Below, piece after piece: positions 1-8,579 of a stretch of 64,000 nt of DNA; within the stretch, counting starts at the first letter, position 1; each line of letters opens with the position of its first letter. The translations under genes and the position numbers were made by a program. Origin of the DNA: Bordetella sp. LUAb4 (lineage in GTDB: Bacteria > Pseudomonadota > Gammaproteobacteria > Burkholderiales > Burkholderiaceae_B); NCBI RefSeq assembly GCF_021325795.1, contig NZ_JAHPZX010000007.1:213021-277020 (forward strand), in the 5' to 3' direction. The notes beneath the pieces are model-generated. The model did not search any database, was not told the DNA's origin, and saw only the letters and a program-made list of their open reading frames with translations.

Positions 1-2059
1 CGTCAGGGGTTGCGGAAGGCGCCGCTGCCAGCACCGGTTGATAGGCCGGGGCCTGCGGGAACAGCGAGCGGCGCAGGCCGACCAAAGCCACGATGGCGCG
101 GTGGCGCGGCACGCAGGGCGCGGCGCCGTTCACGCGTTCCAGCGCATAGTCGATTTTCCGCAGCACGCCTTCACGCCGTTCGGCCGTGCCCGCCGCCCGT
201 GCCCGGAAGCACGCCGCGAGGCCATCCAGCACTGGACGGATCGCGACATCCACGACGGGTAGTTCCTGGCGGGCGCGTTGCAGTTCCGCGATTTCGTTGC
301 CGATTCGCAGATCGAGCAGGGTGTCTTCTTCCACCGGCTCGCTGTCCTTGGTGCGTTCGGCCAGGCGGGTATGCAGCAGGCCGATGCGGTCCAGCATGCG
401 CACGGTGAAGCTGGCGCGCGCGGGCGGCCCGTCAGCGCCGGCCATGCTGGCCAGTTCTTTCCAGTTGGCTTCCTGGATGCGGCGCGCGCTATATTCGGCG
501 CTGATCTTGCGGAACAACGCGGCGATGATAGCCGCCACGGCCACGCCGATGTTCTGCGCGATGGTGCTGTCGATGAAGGAGACCAGGTCGGCGGTGTTGG
601 TGTCGTGCAGGGCCAGCGTGCCGGTCCAGCCGAACAGCATGGCCATGGCTTTGCCGAACGTCGTCGGCCGCGCCATGAAGATGCCCAGGATGAAGGCGGT
701 CGGGAAGATGGTCAGCGCCACCATCTCGAAGGAATGCAGGGCGGGCAGGATGCCAAGCAGGTAGATGGCCGAGATGGGAATGGACAGCGTGATGTAGGTG
801 AGGAACTCCATGATGCCCGGCACAGGGTTGTCCTGCGTGGCGAAGAAGCAGCTGAAGATGACGGCGAACAGGGCAGCGTTGGCGCCATACGTCCAGGCGG
901 TGCCGATCCAGAAGGCACAGCACGCGGCCAGGGCAAAAGCGGCCGCCAGTGCCGACAGCAGGGCGATGCCGTGGTCGTGATGCAGGGCACGGTTGGACGT
1001 GATGGGCATGCGCGGCATGGGCGGCGGCGCGCCGTTCAAGCCGGCCTGGATGTCGCGGCGCAACGCCAGGCCTTCTTCGAAGTGGTCGACCATTTCGCGC
1101 AGGCGGGTGCACAGGCTGACCAGCAGCATGGTATTCCAGTCCGAGCCGGCGTCCACGGCGGGCATCACGTCGGTGATGCGGCGGCGCAGCGCGGCGGCGG
1201 TGGCACGGTTGGCGTCGTCGCCGCTGCTGCGGCCCGCTTCGGTCCAGGCGGCGATGTCGCCGAGCAAGGGCTCCAGATCGGGTGGCAAGGGAGCACCGCT
1301 GGCGCGCAAGGTGCGCAGGCGGTCTTCCAGCGATGACACGATGGGCGTAAGGCCGGCCATGCGGTCCTGCATGGCGGTGATGGAGCGCGCCGTCCAGCGG
1401 ATGTTGCCGGTGTCGAAGGGGACGTGGGTGGACAGCAGGCGCAGCTGGGTGATGTCGTTGGCGATGGCGCGGCGTTCGCGTGCGGTGCGGGCCTTGGGGT
1501 CGCCCCGCAATACCGCCTGTACCCACAGGCGGGCATCGCGCACGGCGGCGTCCAGGCGATTCATCACCACGGGGGCGATGCCGCGCGGCAGGATCAGGCT
1601 GTGCACGAGCGTGGCGCAGATGATGCCCAGGCTGATTTCTTCCACGCGGGTCAGGGCCGTGTCGAACACAGTGGCGGCGTTGGTGACGCTGGGCAGGGCG
1701 ATCATGCCCGCGGTGTAGCCGGCCAGCATGAACATATAGGATCGTGGCGTGCGGTCCAGCACGGCGATGTAAAGGCAGACGCCGACCCACAATGCCAGCG
1801 CGCCCACCATCAGCACGGGGTAGGCGGACAGCCTAGGCACGGCGAACACCATGGCCGTGGAGCCGATGAAGGTGCCGCCCAGGCGGAAGATCGCCTTGGA
1901 ACGCACGGCGCCGGCCCAGTTCTGCGACACGATGTAGGCGGTGGTCACCGACCAGAACGGGCGTTGCAGGTCGATCATCAACGACAGGTATAAGGCCGCC
2001 ATGGCCGCGACATAGGCCTTGAGCGAGAACAGTACCTCGTCGCCGGTGGGCGCTTTCAT
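1..2059 (-). CDS. FUSC-family inner-membrane exporter (3' end outside window)
   Basis: Reading leftward from ATG 2059, the frame stays open to the window edge, giving 686 residues without a stop. The N-terminus (MKAPTGDEVLFSLKAYVAAM, then a DLQRPFWSVTTAY segment) is typical of the fusaric-acid-resistance/AaeB family: hydrophobic N-terminal helices, a soluble middle part, then a second membrane block further on. Family members of about 650-750 residues export aromatic acids or related organic acids across the inner membrane. The start overlaps the stop of the upstream MarR gene in an ATGA, so the two are co-translated and the regulator probably controls this pump. The usual partners (HlyD-type adaptor, small DUF1656 protein) would lie to the left of the window and cannot be seen. 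The substrate is unknown. Confidence 0.85.
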   Translation of the reverse strand, partial: MKAPTGDEVLFSLKAYVAAMAALYLSLMIDLQRPFWSVTTAYIVSQNWAGAVRSKAIFRLGGTFIGSTAMVFAVPRLSAYPVLMVGALALWVGVCLYIAVLDRTPRSYMFMLAGYTAGMIALPSVTNAATVFDTALTRVEEISLGIICATLVHSLILPRGIAPVVMNRLDAAVRDARLWVQAVLRGDPKARTARERRAIANDITQLRLLSTHVPFDTGNIRWTARSITAMQDRMAGLTPIVSSLEDRLRTLRASGAPLPPDLEPLLGDIAAWTEAGRSSGDDANRATAAALRRRITDVMPAVDAGSDWNTMLLVSLCTRLREMVDHFEEGLALRRDIQAGLNGAPPPMPRMPITSNRALHHDHGIALLSALAAAFALAACCAFWIGTAWTYGANAALFAVIFSCFFATQDNPVPGIMEFLTYITLSIPISAIYLLGILPALHSFEMVALTIFPTAFILGIFMARPTTFGKAMAMLFGWTGTLALHDTNTADLVSFIDSTIAQNIGVAVAAIIAALFRKISAEYSARRIQEANWKELASMAGADGPPARASFTVRMLDRIGLLHTRLAERTKDSEPVEEDTLLDLRIGNEIAELQRARQELPVVDVAIRPVLDGLAACFRARAAGTAERREGVLRKIDYALERVNGAAPCVPRHRAIVALVGLRRSLFPQAPAYQPVLAAAPSATPD

Positions 2060-2619
2060 GGCTGCTGCTCCGTGTGTGGCGGATCCTCGTCGCCGGCAGC
2101 AATGTTTGCGCCCGGGGCCGTGCTGCCCGGCGTGACGACGGCAGGCACTGGCTCGTAGGCGGTGCCGGGTTCGGATTGGTGGTGGGCCAGGGAGGATTTC
2201 AAACCTTCGAACACACGCAGGCAGGCGTCCAGGTCGTCGGGCGCGATGCTGGCGAACAGGCGGCGGCGCAGGTGCACGAGCATGGTTTCGACTTGCTCGC
2301 GCAGATCGTTGCCGGCTTGCGTCAGGTGCAGCGTCTTGGCGCGGCGGTCCAGCGGGTCTTCGCGGCGTTCGATCAGGCCGGCGGCGACCAATTGGTCCAG
2401 CACGCGGACCAGGGAAGGGCCTTCCACGCCCATGGCTTCGGCCAGCACCCCTTGGCGCACACCGTCGCCCAGGCGGCCGGCGGTGATCACGGGCCACGCC
2501 GTGGCCTGCGACAGGCCGTAATCGGCCAGGGCCTTGTCGGCCGCGGCGCGGTAGGCGCGATGGATCACCATCAAATGGGCCGTAAGGGCCATGAGGCGGG
2601 AGTCGGCTGGAGTGTTCAT
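2056..2619 (-). CDS. MarR-family transcriptional regulator
   Basis: This 187-residue protein has a MarR winged helix: helices around residues 10-35, a recognition region near residues 55-80 (GVEGPSLVRVLDQLVAAGLI) and a wing with DPLDRRAKTLHLT at about residues 88-100. It is longer than the usual 140-150 residues because of a proline/alanine-rich C-terminal tail from about residue 145. It is the first gene of an operon with the FUSC exporter (4-bp overlap), so it most likely represses that exporter and itself until an aromatic ligand binds. ATG 2619 is supported by the conserved N-terminus. No Shine-Dalgarno precedes it, and the predicted transcription start falls on or next to the ATG. Confidence 0.88.
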   Translation of the reverse strand: MNTPADSRLMALTAHLMVIHRAYRAAADKALADYGLSQATAWPVITAGRLGDGVRQGVLAEAMGVEGPSLVRVLDQLVAAGLIERREDPLDRRAKTLHLTQAGNDLREQVETMLVHLRRRLFASIAPDDLDACLRVFEGLKSSLAHHQSEPGTAYEPVPAVVTPGSTAPGANIAAGDEDPPHTEQQP

Positions 2620-2626
2620 AAAGCTG

Positions 2627-2656
2627 ATTATAGGTTAATTATTAGTATCCTATCAA
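2627..2656 (-). promoter_or_regulatory. Promoter with overlapping palindrome upstream of the MarR gene
   Basis: On the minus strand, TTGATA (2656-2651) and a perfect TATAAT (2632-2627) are separated by 18 bp in a locally AT-rich stretch. An inverted repeat (ATAGG at 2630-2634 with CCTAT at 2649-2653) lies between and across the two hexamers, where a MarR dimer would block RNA polymerase. Only seven bases separate the -10 box from ATG 2619. Promoter identity rests on the hexamers; autoregulation is inferred. Confidence 0.65.
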
Positions 2657-2798
2657 TTAGCTTTTTATCGAATTCTGAGAAATTGCTGAATTTGGGGGAC
2701 AGGGAGGGGGAGATGGCCGCCCTGCGGGCGACCATCATTTTTTGCATTTGTGGCCGGGCACGCTGAGGGGCATGGCCAGCGCGAGGCCGTCAGGGGGG

Positions 2799-3018
2799 AG
2801 ATTTCAGTGCACAGCGCTGCGGCAGGCGGCCGAGGGCTGCGGTCAGGAGCGTGAGATTTCGGTGCGAAGTGCGGCGGCAGGCGGCGGAGGGCTACCGCCT
2901 GGAGCGCGAGATTTCGGTGCGTAGCGCGGCAGCAGGCGGCGGAGGGCTACTGCCTGGAGCGTGAGATTCCGGTGCTTAGCGCGATGGCAGGCGGCCGGAG
3001 GCTGCCGCCCGGAGCGAT
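2799..3018. repeat. Four tandem copies of a 55-bp unit
   Basis: Units begin at 2799, 2854, 2909 and 2964. Each starts with AGATT(T/C)C(A/G)GTGC and contains GGCAGGCGGC or a close variant followed by a GGAGGCT-like core, with point differences between copies. The spacing is exactly 55 bp each time. The array fills most of the 437-bp gap between the yheS stop (3057) and the MarR start (2619). No convincing gene is seen in this gap. Confidence 0.85.
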
Positions 3019-3056
3019 GGCCGCCGTGGAGGGGCCTCGTCCGGGAAGCGCAATGA

Positions 3057-4691
3057 TCATTGCAAGGCGGCGTTGGCCTTGGCGTTCAGCTTGGTTTTGA
3101 ACAACCAGTCGCGGTAATCGTCCAGATCGCCGTCGAAGGGCTCGACCTTGCCGTCGGCCACGATGACGAACTGGTCGGTGGTGGCGCGCAGCAGGTGGCG
3201 GTCGTGGGACACCAGCATCAACGTGCCCTCGAACTGCGCCAGCGCGACGGTCAGCGCTTCGCGCGTTTCCAGATCCAGGTGGTTGGTCGGTTCGTCCAGC
3301 AGCAGCAGATTCGGCCGCTGCCACACGATGAGCGCCAGGGCCAGGCGCGCTTTTTCCCCGCCGGAGAAGGGCGCGATACTGCTGGTCGCCATCGCCCCCG
3401 CGAAGTTGAATCCGCCCAGGAAGTTGCGCAGCTCCTGCTCGCGCACACCAGGCGCCGCCTTGATCATGTGCCACAAGGGCGACTCATCATGGCGCAGCAT
3501 CTCGACCTGATGCTGGGCGAAGTAGCCGATCGACAGGCCCTTGCCGAAAATCGCCTCGCCGCCCAGCGCCTGCAATTCACCGGCGATGGTCTTGATGAAG
3601 GTGGATTTGCCCGCGCCATTCACGCCCAGCAGTCCAATACGCTGGCCGCCCTGCAGCGAAAAATTGATGCCGTTGATGATGATCTTGTCGGTGCCGCCGT
3701 CATCCGCGGCCGGGTAGCCCGCCTTGACCTCATCCATGCGCAGCAAGGGATCGGGCGAGCGCTGTGGTTCGCGGAACTCGAAGGAGAATTCCGCCGCCGC
3801 CCGCAGGGGCGCCAGTTCTTCCATCTTCGACAGCGCCTTGATACGGCTTTGCGCCTGGCGCGCCTTCGAAGCCTGCGCCTTGAAGCGGTCAATGAAGGAC
3901 TGCAGGTGCGCGCGCTGGCGCATCTGCTTTTCCATGGCGCCTTGCGCCAGTTCCAGTTGCGCGGCGCGCTGGCGTTCGAATGCGGAATAGTTGCCCGCAT
4001 AACGCTTCAGTTTGCGCTCGTCCACGTGGACCACCACGTTGACCACTTCATCCAGGAAGTCGCGATCGTGCGAAATCACCAGCAGCGTGCCTGGATAGCG
4101 CTTCAACCAGTCTTCCAGCCACAAGATCGCGTCCAGGTCCAAGTGGTTGGTGGGCTCGTCCAGCAACAGCAGTTCGGACGGGCACATCAGCGCTTGCGCC
4201 AGGTTCAGCCGCATCCGCCAGCCACCCGAGAAGCTGGTCAGGGGCTGATCCATCTGCGCCATCGAAAAACCCAGGCCGGTCAGCAATTGTTCCGCGCGCG
4301 ACCGTACGGTGTAGGCGTCGGCGTCGGCCAGCGCCCCATACAGCTCGCCGATCAGCAGGCCGTTTTCGGGCGTATCGGGGGCGGCCTCCACCTCGGCCAG
4401 CCGGGCTTCCAGCCGCCGTAAGGCCACGTCGCCATCGATGGCGTAGTCGATCGCCGAACGTTCCAGCGCCGGCGTTTCCTGCGCCACATAGGCCACGCGC
4501 CAGTTGGGCGGGTAGCTCAGGTCCCCCTGGTCGGCGTGCAGTTCGCCGCGCAACAAGGCGAACAGGCTGGACTTGCCCGCGCCGTTGGCGCCGATAAGGC
4601 CGATCTTGTCGCCGGGGTTGAGGATGAGGTCGACTTTGTCCAGCAAGGGCTTTACGCCTCTTGCCAGGGAGACTTGCTGAAAACGGATCAT
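3057..4691 (-). CDS. yheS: ABC-F ATPase, YheS type
   Basis: This 544-residue cytoplasmic protein has two ABC domains and no membrane segments. The first has Walker A GANGAGKSS (about residues 34-42), signature FSGGWRMRLNLAQAL and Walker B LLLLDEPTNHLDLDA. The second has GVNGAGKST, FSGGEKARLALAL and LLLLDEPTNHLDLE. A charged linker of about 80 residues lies between them. The N-terminus at ATG 4691 (MIRFQQVSLARGVKPLLDKV) and the ETPAL and DYAIDGD segments match E. coli YheS, an ABC-F protein acting at the ribosome. E. coli YheS has about 90 more residues at the C-terminus; here the protein stops soon after the second ABC domain (FKTKLNAKANAALQ), right beside the 55-bp repeat array. It is the last gene downstream of the Bug/aldolase operon, after a 191-bp gap. 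Confidence 0.9.
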   Translation of the reverse strand: MIRFQQVSLARGVKPLLDKVDLILNPGDKIGLIGANGAGKSSLFALLRGELHADQGDLSYPPNWRVAYVAQETPALERSAIDYAIDGDVALRRLEARLAEVEAAPDTPENGLLIGELYGALADADAYTVRSRAEQLLTGLGFSMAQMDQPLTSFSGGWRMRLNLAQALMCPSELLLLDEPTNHLDLDAILWLEDWLKRYPGTLLVISHDRDFLDEVVNVVVHVDERKLKRYAGNYSAFERQRAAQLELAQGAMEKQMRQRAHLQSFIDRFKAQASKARQAQSRIKALSKMEELAPLRAAAEFSFEFREPQRSPDPLLRMDEVKAGYPAADDGGTDKIIINGINFSLQGGQRIGLLGVNGAGKSTFIKTIAGELQALGGEAIFGKGLSIGYFAQHQVEMLRHDESPLWHMIKAAPGVREQELRNFLGGFNFAGAMATSSIAPFSGGEKARLALALIVWQRPNLLLLDEPTNHLDLETREALTVALAQFEGTLMLVSHDRHLLRATTDQFVIVADGKVEPFDGDLDDYRDWLFKTKLNAKANAALQ

Positions 4692-4882
4692 GCAGGGAGG
4701 GGCCGCGAGGGGCAGAGGGGAGGTGATGCCGCAAACCGGCGGGCGCAAGGATAACCGATTCAGGCTTCAGAGGTTCGTCACCTGCCTGCTCCCTATCGCT
4801 GGCGGCTCATCCCGCTACGTAGGGATGAGGCTGTCCGCGCCCCGTGGCCAAGGGGCAGCGGAGCCGCAGCTGGCGGCGGGCG

Positions 4883-5875
4883 CTACTGCTGCTTGTCCAG
4901 CCCGATTTTCTTCACGATCTCGCCATAGCGCGCGAACTCGGCGCTTACGAAGGCGCCGAACGCCGCGCCATCCTTATAGACCAGCGGGGTGTCGAGCTTG
5001 GCTACCGCGTCCTGGTAGGCCGGCGTATGGACCGCCTTGTCGCAAGCGGCTTCCAGCTTGCCGCGCACGTCTCGCGGCAAGCCTTTCGGCGCAATCAGCC
5101 CGCCCCAGACCGAAAACGTGATCGGATAACCGAGTTCTTTCACCGTGGGGACGTCCGGATAGCCCTGCAGGCGGGTCTCGCTGAACAGGGCAATGGGGCG
5201 CAGCTTGTACTGCCGCGAGACGGTCGGGGTTTCGTCGAAGATGTCGATCTGCCCACCCATCAGGCCGGTGACCATCTCGCCGGAGCTTTTATAGGGCACG
5301 TGCAGGGCGCTGGCGCCGGCCGCGTCCATCAGTCCTTGCATGGACAGGTGCAACACCGTGCCGGTGCCGGACGAGCCATAGTTGAGTTTGCCGGGTTTTT
5401 TCTTCGCGTCGTCGATCACGTCCTGCAAGGTGTTCCAGGAGGAGTCGGGCTTGACCATCATCATCAGCGGCACGTTGTAGGTTCCGCAGATGTGGTCGAA
5501 GCTATCCGGCGTGTAGCCGGTGTTGCGGATCGCCGGCTGAATGGCTTCCGGTCCCACCACGCTGAGTCCCAAGGTGTAGCCGTCATGGGCCGCACGCGCG
5601 AGCTCGGCCATTCCTATCGCGCCCCCCGCGCCCGCCTTGTTCTCGATGACCACGCCTTTGCCAAGGACGTCGGTCAGCGACTTCTGCAGGATGCGCGCCA
5701 TGATGTCGGACGTGCCGCCCGGTCCGAAGGGCACGATCATCGTAATGGGGCGGGAGGGGAAATCGTCCTGCGCCTGCGCCGTACCGGCAACGCAGGTGGC
5801 TGAGAAAAGCACGGCGCTGGCATGGCGCAATGCACGCAGGCGGGTCGCGCGCGGGAACAGGCGCAAGGGTGTCAT
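4883..5875 (-). CDS. Bug/TctC-family periplasmic solute-binding receptor
   Basis: This 330-residue protein has an N-terminal signal peptide (positive start, hydrophobic stretch, cleavage near AQA-QD at residue 36). The mature part begins DFPSRPITMIVPFGPGGTSD, the hallmark of Bug receptors. Further family segments are VVIENKAGAGGAIG, LNYGSSGTGT and HVPYKSSGEM. Bug proteins bind carboxylates or sugar acids in the periplasm and either feed tripartite transporters or act as sensors. ATG 5875 is preceded by GGAG at good spacing. The gene lies 45 bp after the HpaI-type aldolase gene and is the second Bug receptor of this operon. The ligand cannot be read from sequence; a sugar acid is plausible from the neighbours. 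Confidence 0.9.
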   Translation of the reverse strand: MTPLRLFPRATRLRALRHASAVLFSATCVAGTAQAQDDFPSRPITMIVPFGPGGTSDIMARILQKSLTDVLGKGVVIENKAGAGGAIGMAELARAAHDGYTLGLSVVGPEAIQPAIRNTGYTPDSFDHICGTYNVPLMMMVKPDSSWNTLQDVIDDAKKKPGKLNYGSSGTGTVLHLSMQGLMDAAGASALHVPYKSSGEMVTGLMGGQIDIFDETPTVSRQYKLRPIALFSETRLQGYPDVPTVKELGYPITFSVWGGLIAPKGLPRDVRGKLEAACDKAVHTPAYQDAVAKLDTPLVYKDGAAFGAFVSAEFARYGEIVKKIGLDKQQ

Positions 5876-5920
5876 GGTGGGGTCTCCGGTGTTTTAGTTT
5901 TGGCTGAGGGTGGTAGACGT

Positions 5921-6730
5921 TCAATAAACCGTGCTACTGAACTCACGCGCCAGGTCGGGCTTGATGGCCTGCACGAAAGCGGTGGCTTGCCGCATCATCA
6001 TTCCCATGTCCGATGCCACGGCGACGAAGCGGTAGCCCAGCGCCAGGAATTTGCTGACGACTTCGGGGGTCGGGCCGACGATCCCGCAGGGAATGCCGAT
6101 GGCCTGGCAACGGCGCGCCACGTCCTGTATCACGGCCATGACGTCGGGATGCGTGATGTTGCCGATATGGCCCATGTTCGCCGACAAATCGCCCGGCCCC
6201 AGAAAGAAGGCGTCGACGCCCGGAACCGCGGCGATCTTCTCCAGGTTCTGCACGGCCGCGGGCGTTTCCAGCTGGATGATGGTGAACACCGAGTCGTTAG
6301 CCCGTTCACCATATCCTGCCGCGGTGCCATATCCGCTGGCTCGATGGACAGCGGCGAATCCGCGGATGCCCAGCGGCGGGTATTTCGAATAGGCGACCGC
6401 TTGCGCGGCCTGTTCGGGCGAGTCGATGAATGGGAACATCAACGTGCCCGCGCCCATGTCCAGCGCGCGCTTCACGGCCACGGCATCGTTGGCGGGCAGC
6501 CGAACGATGGGGCAAGCCGAAGTGCCTGCTATAGCCTGCAGTGTGCACAGGGTGTCCCTGGCATCCATGGGCACGTGCTCCAGATCGACCAGCAGCCAGT
6601 CGAAGCCGGCGCGGCCCATGGCCTCGGCCGTGCTGGTGGTGCCGGACATCAGCCAGGTGCCCAGCGGCACCTCGGGCTGCGAAAGGCGTTGGCGAAACGG
6701 ATTGACGAGCAGATCGTGGTTGGCGGTCAT
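5921..6730 (-). CDS. HpcH/HpaI-family class II aldolase
   Basis: This 269-residue cytoplasmic enzyme belongs to the pyruvate-dependent class II aldolases (HpaI, 2-dehydro-3-deoxyglucarate aldolase GarL and relatives). By comparison with HpaI, the catalytic and metal residues are present: His52 in VDLEHVPMD, Arg77 in PIVRLP, Glu155 in IIQLE and Asp181 in LGPGDLSANMG. It would split a 2-keto-3-deoxy acid into pyruvate and an aldehyde. ATG 6730 has AAGGA at short spacing. It sits between an IlvD/EDD dehydratase, which produces such keto-deoxy acids, and a Bug receptor. This makes a two-step sugar-acid breakdown route likely. The exact substrate is not determined. Confidence 0.88.
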   Translation of the reverse strand: MTANHDLLVNPFRQRLSQPEVPLGTWLMSGTTSTAEAMGRAGFDWLLVDLEHVPMDARDTLCTLQAIAGTSACPIVRLPANDAVAVKRALDMGAGTLMFPFIDSPEQAAQAVAYSKYPPLGIRGFAAVHRASGYGTAAGYGERANDSVFTIIQLETPAAVQNLEKIAAVPGVDAFFLGPGDLSANMGHIGNITHPDVMAVIQDVARRCQAIGIPCGIVGPTPEVVSKFLALGYRFVAVASDMGMMMRQATAFVQAIKPDLAREFSSTVY

Positions 6731-6818
6731 AAAATCCTTGCAGGTGAAGAAGTGAAGTGAGGCGGCTCATTGGTCGCGCGCCCCCGTCATGGCGAAGGTC
6801 CCGGGTGACGTCCCCCGG

Positions 6819-8576
6819 TCAGTAAATGGGCGGTTCGGGGGTTGGTTCAGCGCCTTGCAGTACGGCGAAATCGCAGCCCTCGTGCGCCTGCGTGACCTGC
6901 TGCTGATAGAGCCGGGCGTAACCCCGCGCATAGGCGGCGGGTGGTGCCTTCCACGCGGCGCGGCGCGCTTGCAGTTCGGTTTCCGAAACGTCCATGTTCA
7001 GGCTGCGCGCGCCGATGTCCAGCGTGACGACATCGCCCGTGCGCAGCAGCGCCAGCGGGCCGCCCACCGCGGACTCCGGCGAGATGTGCAGCACGCAGGT
7101 GCCGTAGTGGGTTCCGCTCATCCGCGAGTCCGACAGGCGCAGCATGTCACGCACGCCCTGGCGCAAGAGTTTTTTGGGGATGGGCAGGTTGCCCCACTCG
7201 GGCATGCCGGGCGCGCCGACGGGGCCGCCATTGCGCAGCACCAATACCGTGTTGGCGTCGACGTCCAGGTCAGGGTCGGCCATGGCTGCAAGCATGGCTT
7301 CGTTGGAGTCGAACACCAGTGCGCGTCCGCTGTGGCGCAGCAAGGCCGGCGTGGCCGCGGAAGGCTTGACGACAGCGCCTTCCGGACACAGGTTGCCGCG
7401 CAACACGGCCAGCGCCATGCCGGCTTCGGGGCACTCCTGGGTGGCCGCGATCAAGGGCCGCGCGGGATCGCGGATGACATCATCGTCCTGACAATGCAGG
7501 CCAGCGATATTGGCCTGCAAGCTGCGGCCTGTCACGGTCATTGCGTCCAGCGCCAGGTGCGCGTGCAGCTTGTTCAACAGGGCGGGCAGGCCCCCCGCAT
7601 AGTAGAAATCCTCCATCAGGCGGTCGCCGGAGGGAAACAGATTGGCCAGTACGGGTACCTGCCGGGCGATGGCGTCCAGGTCATCGAGGTCCAGCTTCAG
7701 GCCTGCCCGGCCAGCCATGGCGGGCAGGTGCACGGCCGCGTTGGTGGACCCGCCCAGCGCCATATAGGCCACGATGCCGTTGCGCAGCGAATCCTGCGTC
7801 AGCAGGCGGGATGGCCGCAGGTCTTCCCAGACCATGTCGACGACACGGTTGCCGCATGCCCAGGCCATGCGCGTGTGGGCGGCGTCCATGGCCGGTATGC
7901 TGCTGGCACCGGGCAGGGACAGGCCCATGGCCTCGACGATGGACGTCATGGTGCTGGCCGTGCCCATGGTGTTGCACGTGCCAGATGTGCGGGTCATCTT
8001 GGATTCCAGCGTGATCCATTCCGGCTGGCCGATGTTGCCGGCCGCATACTCGTCCCAATACATGCGGGTATGCGTGCCCGCGCCCACCTGCCGTCCTTTG
8101 TAGCGGTCGTTCAGCATGGTGCCGGCCGGGCAATAGATGACCGGCAGGTCCATCGACAGGGCACCCATGATCAGGCCAGGTGTGGTCTTGTCGCAGCCAC
8201 CCATCAACACCGCGCCGTCCAGGGGCAGGCTGCGCAGCAATTCCTCGGCCTCCATGGCCAGCAGGTTGCGGTACATCATGGTGGTCGGCTTGACCATGAC
8301 TTCCCCCAGGCTCATGGCCGGCAACTCCATGGGATAGCCGCCTGCCTGCAGCACGCCGCGCTTCACGGCGGCCGCTCGCTCGCGCAGATGCGCATGACAG
8401 GGTGAGAGGTCGCTCCATGTGTTCAGGATGCCGATCACCGGCCGGCCCATGAACTCGTCGCGGCTCAGGCCCTGCTGCTGCATGCGCTGCCGGTGGGCGA
8501 AGCCGCGGATATTGTCGGTGGCGAACCACTTCTGGCTGCGCAGGTCTGCCAGGGTCTTGCGCTTTGCTTCGGACAT
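6819..8576 (-). CDS. IlvD/EDD-family dehydratase, probably for sugar acids
   Basis: This 585-residue enzyme shows the family features throughout. The iron-sulfur cysteines are Cys60 (LSPCHAHL), Cys128 (GGCDKTTPG) and Cys201 (GTCNTMGTAST). Other conserved segments are VIGILNTWSDL near residue 47 and LSDSRMSGTHYGTCVLH near the C-terminus. The length, the AAGNIGQPEW segment and the TMMYRN segment resemble the sugar-acid dehydratases (arabinonate, xylonate, galactonate type) more than the valine-pathway enzyme. The reaction would be sugar acid to 2-keto-3-deoxy acid plus water. The gene starts 3 bp after the stop of the first Bug gene and lies 88 bp before the HpaI-type aldolase, so supply, dehydration and cleavage appear co-transcribed. 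Substrate specificity is inferred only. Confidence 0.9.
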   Translation of the reverse strand: MSEAKRKTLADLRSQKWFATDNIRGFAHRQRMQQQGLSRDEFMGRPVIGILNTWSDLSPCHAHLRERAAAVKRGVLQAGGYPMELPAMSLGEVMVKPTTMMYRNLLAMEAEELLRSLPLDGAVLMGGCDKTTPGLIMGALSMDLPVIYCPAGTMLNDRYKGRQVGAGTHTRMYWDEYAAGNIGQPEWITLESKMTRTSGTCNTMGTASTMTSIVEAMGLSLPGASSIPAMDAAHTRMAWACGNRVVDMVWEDLRPSRLLTQDSLRNGIVAYMALGGSTNAAVHLPAMAGRAGLKLDLDDLDAIARQVPVLANLFPSGDRLMEDFYYAGGLPALLNKLHAHLALDAMTVTGRSLQANIAGLHCQDDDVIRDPARPLIAATQECPEAGMALAVLRGNLCPEGAVVKPSAATPALLRHSGRALVFDSNEAMLAAMADPDLDVDANTVLVLRNGGPVGAPGMPEWGNLPIPKKLLRQGVRDMLRLSDSRMSGTHYGTCVLHISPESAVGGPLALLRTGDVVTLDIGARSLNMDVSETELQARRAAWKAPPAAYARGYARLYQQQVTQAHEGCDFAVLQGAEPTPEPPIY

Positions 8577-8579
8577 GCC

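Noticed and set aside
489..1790. A 433-codon minus-strand frame inside the FUSC gene
   Set aside because: It is Arg/His/Pro-rich with no recognisable domain; the overlapping frame from ATG 2059 gives a clear FUSC membrane protein.
2799..3018. Possible CRISPR array
   Set aside because: The 55-bp units are contiguous and diverged, with no unique spacers and no cas genes nearby.
4806..4829. Hairpin CTCATCCC/GGGATGAG between a Bug gene and yheS considered as terminator
   Set aside because: No U-tract follows on the minus strand and yheS may be co-transcribed; left unassigned.
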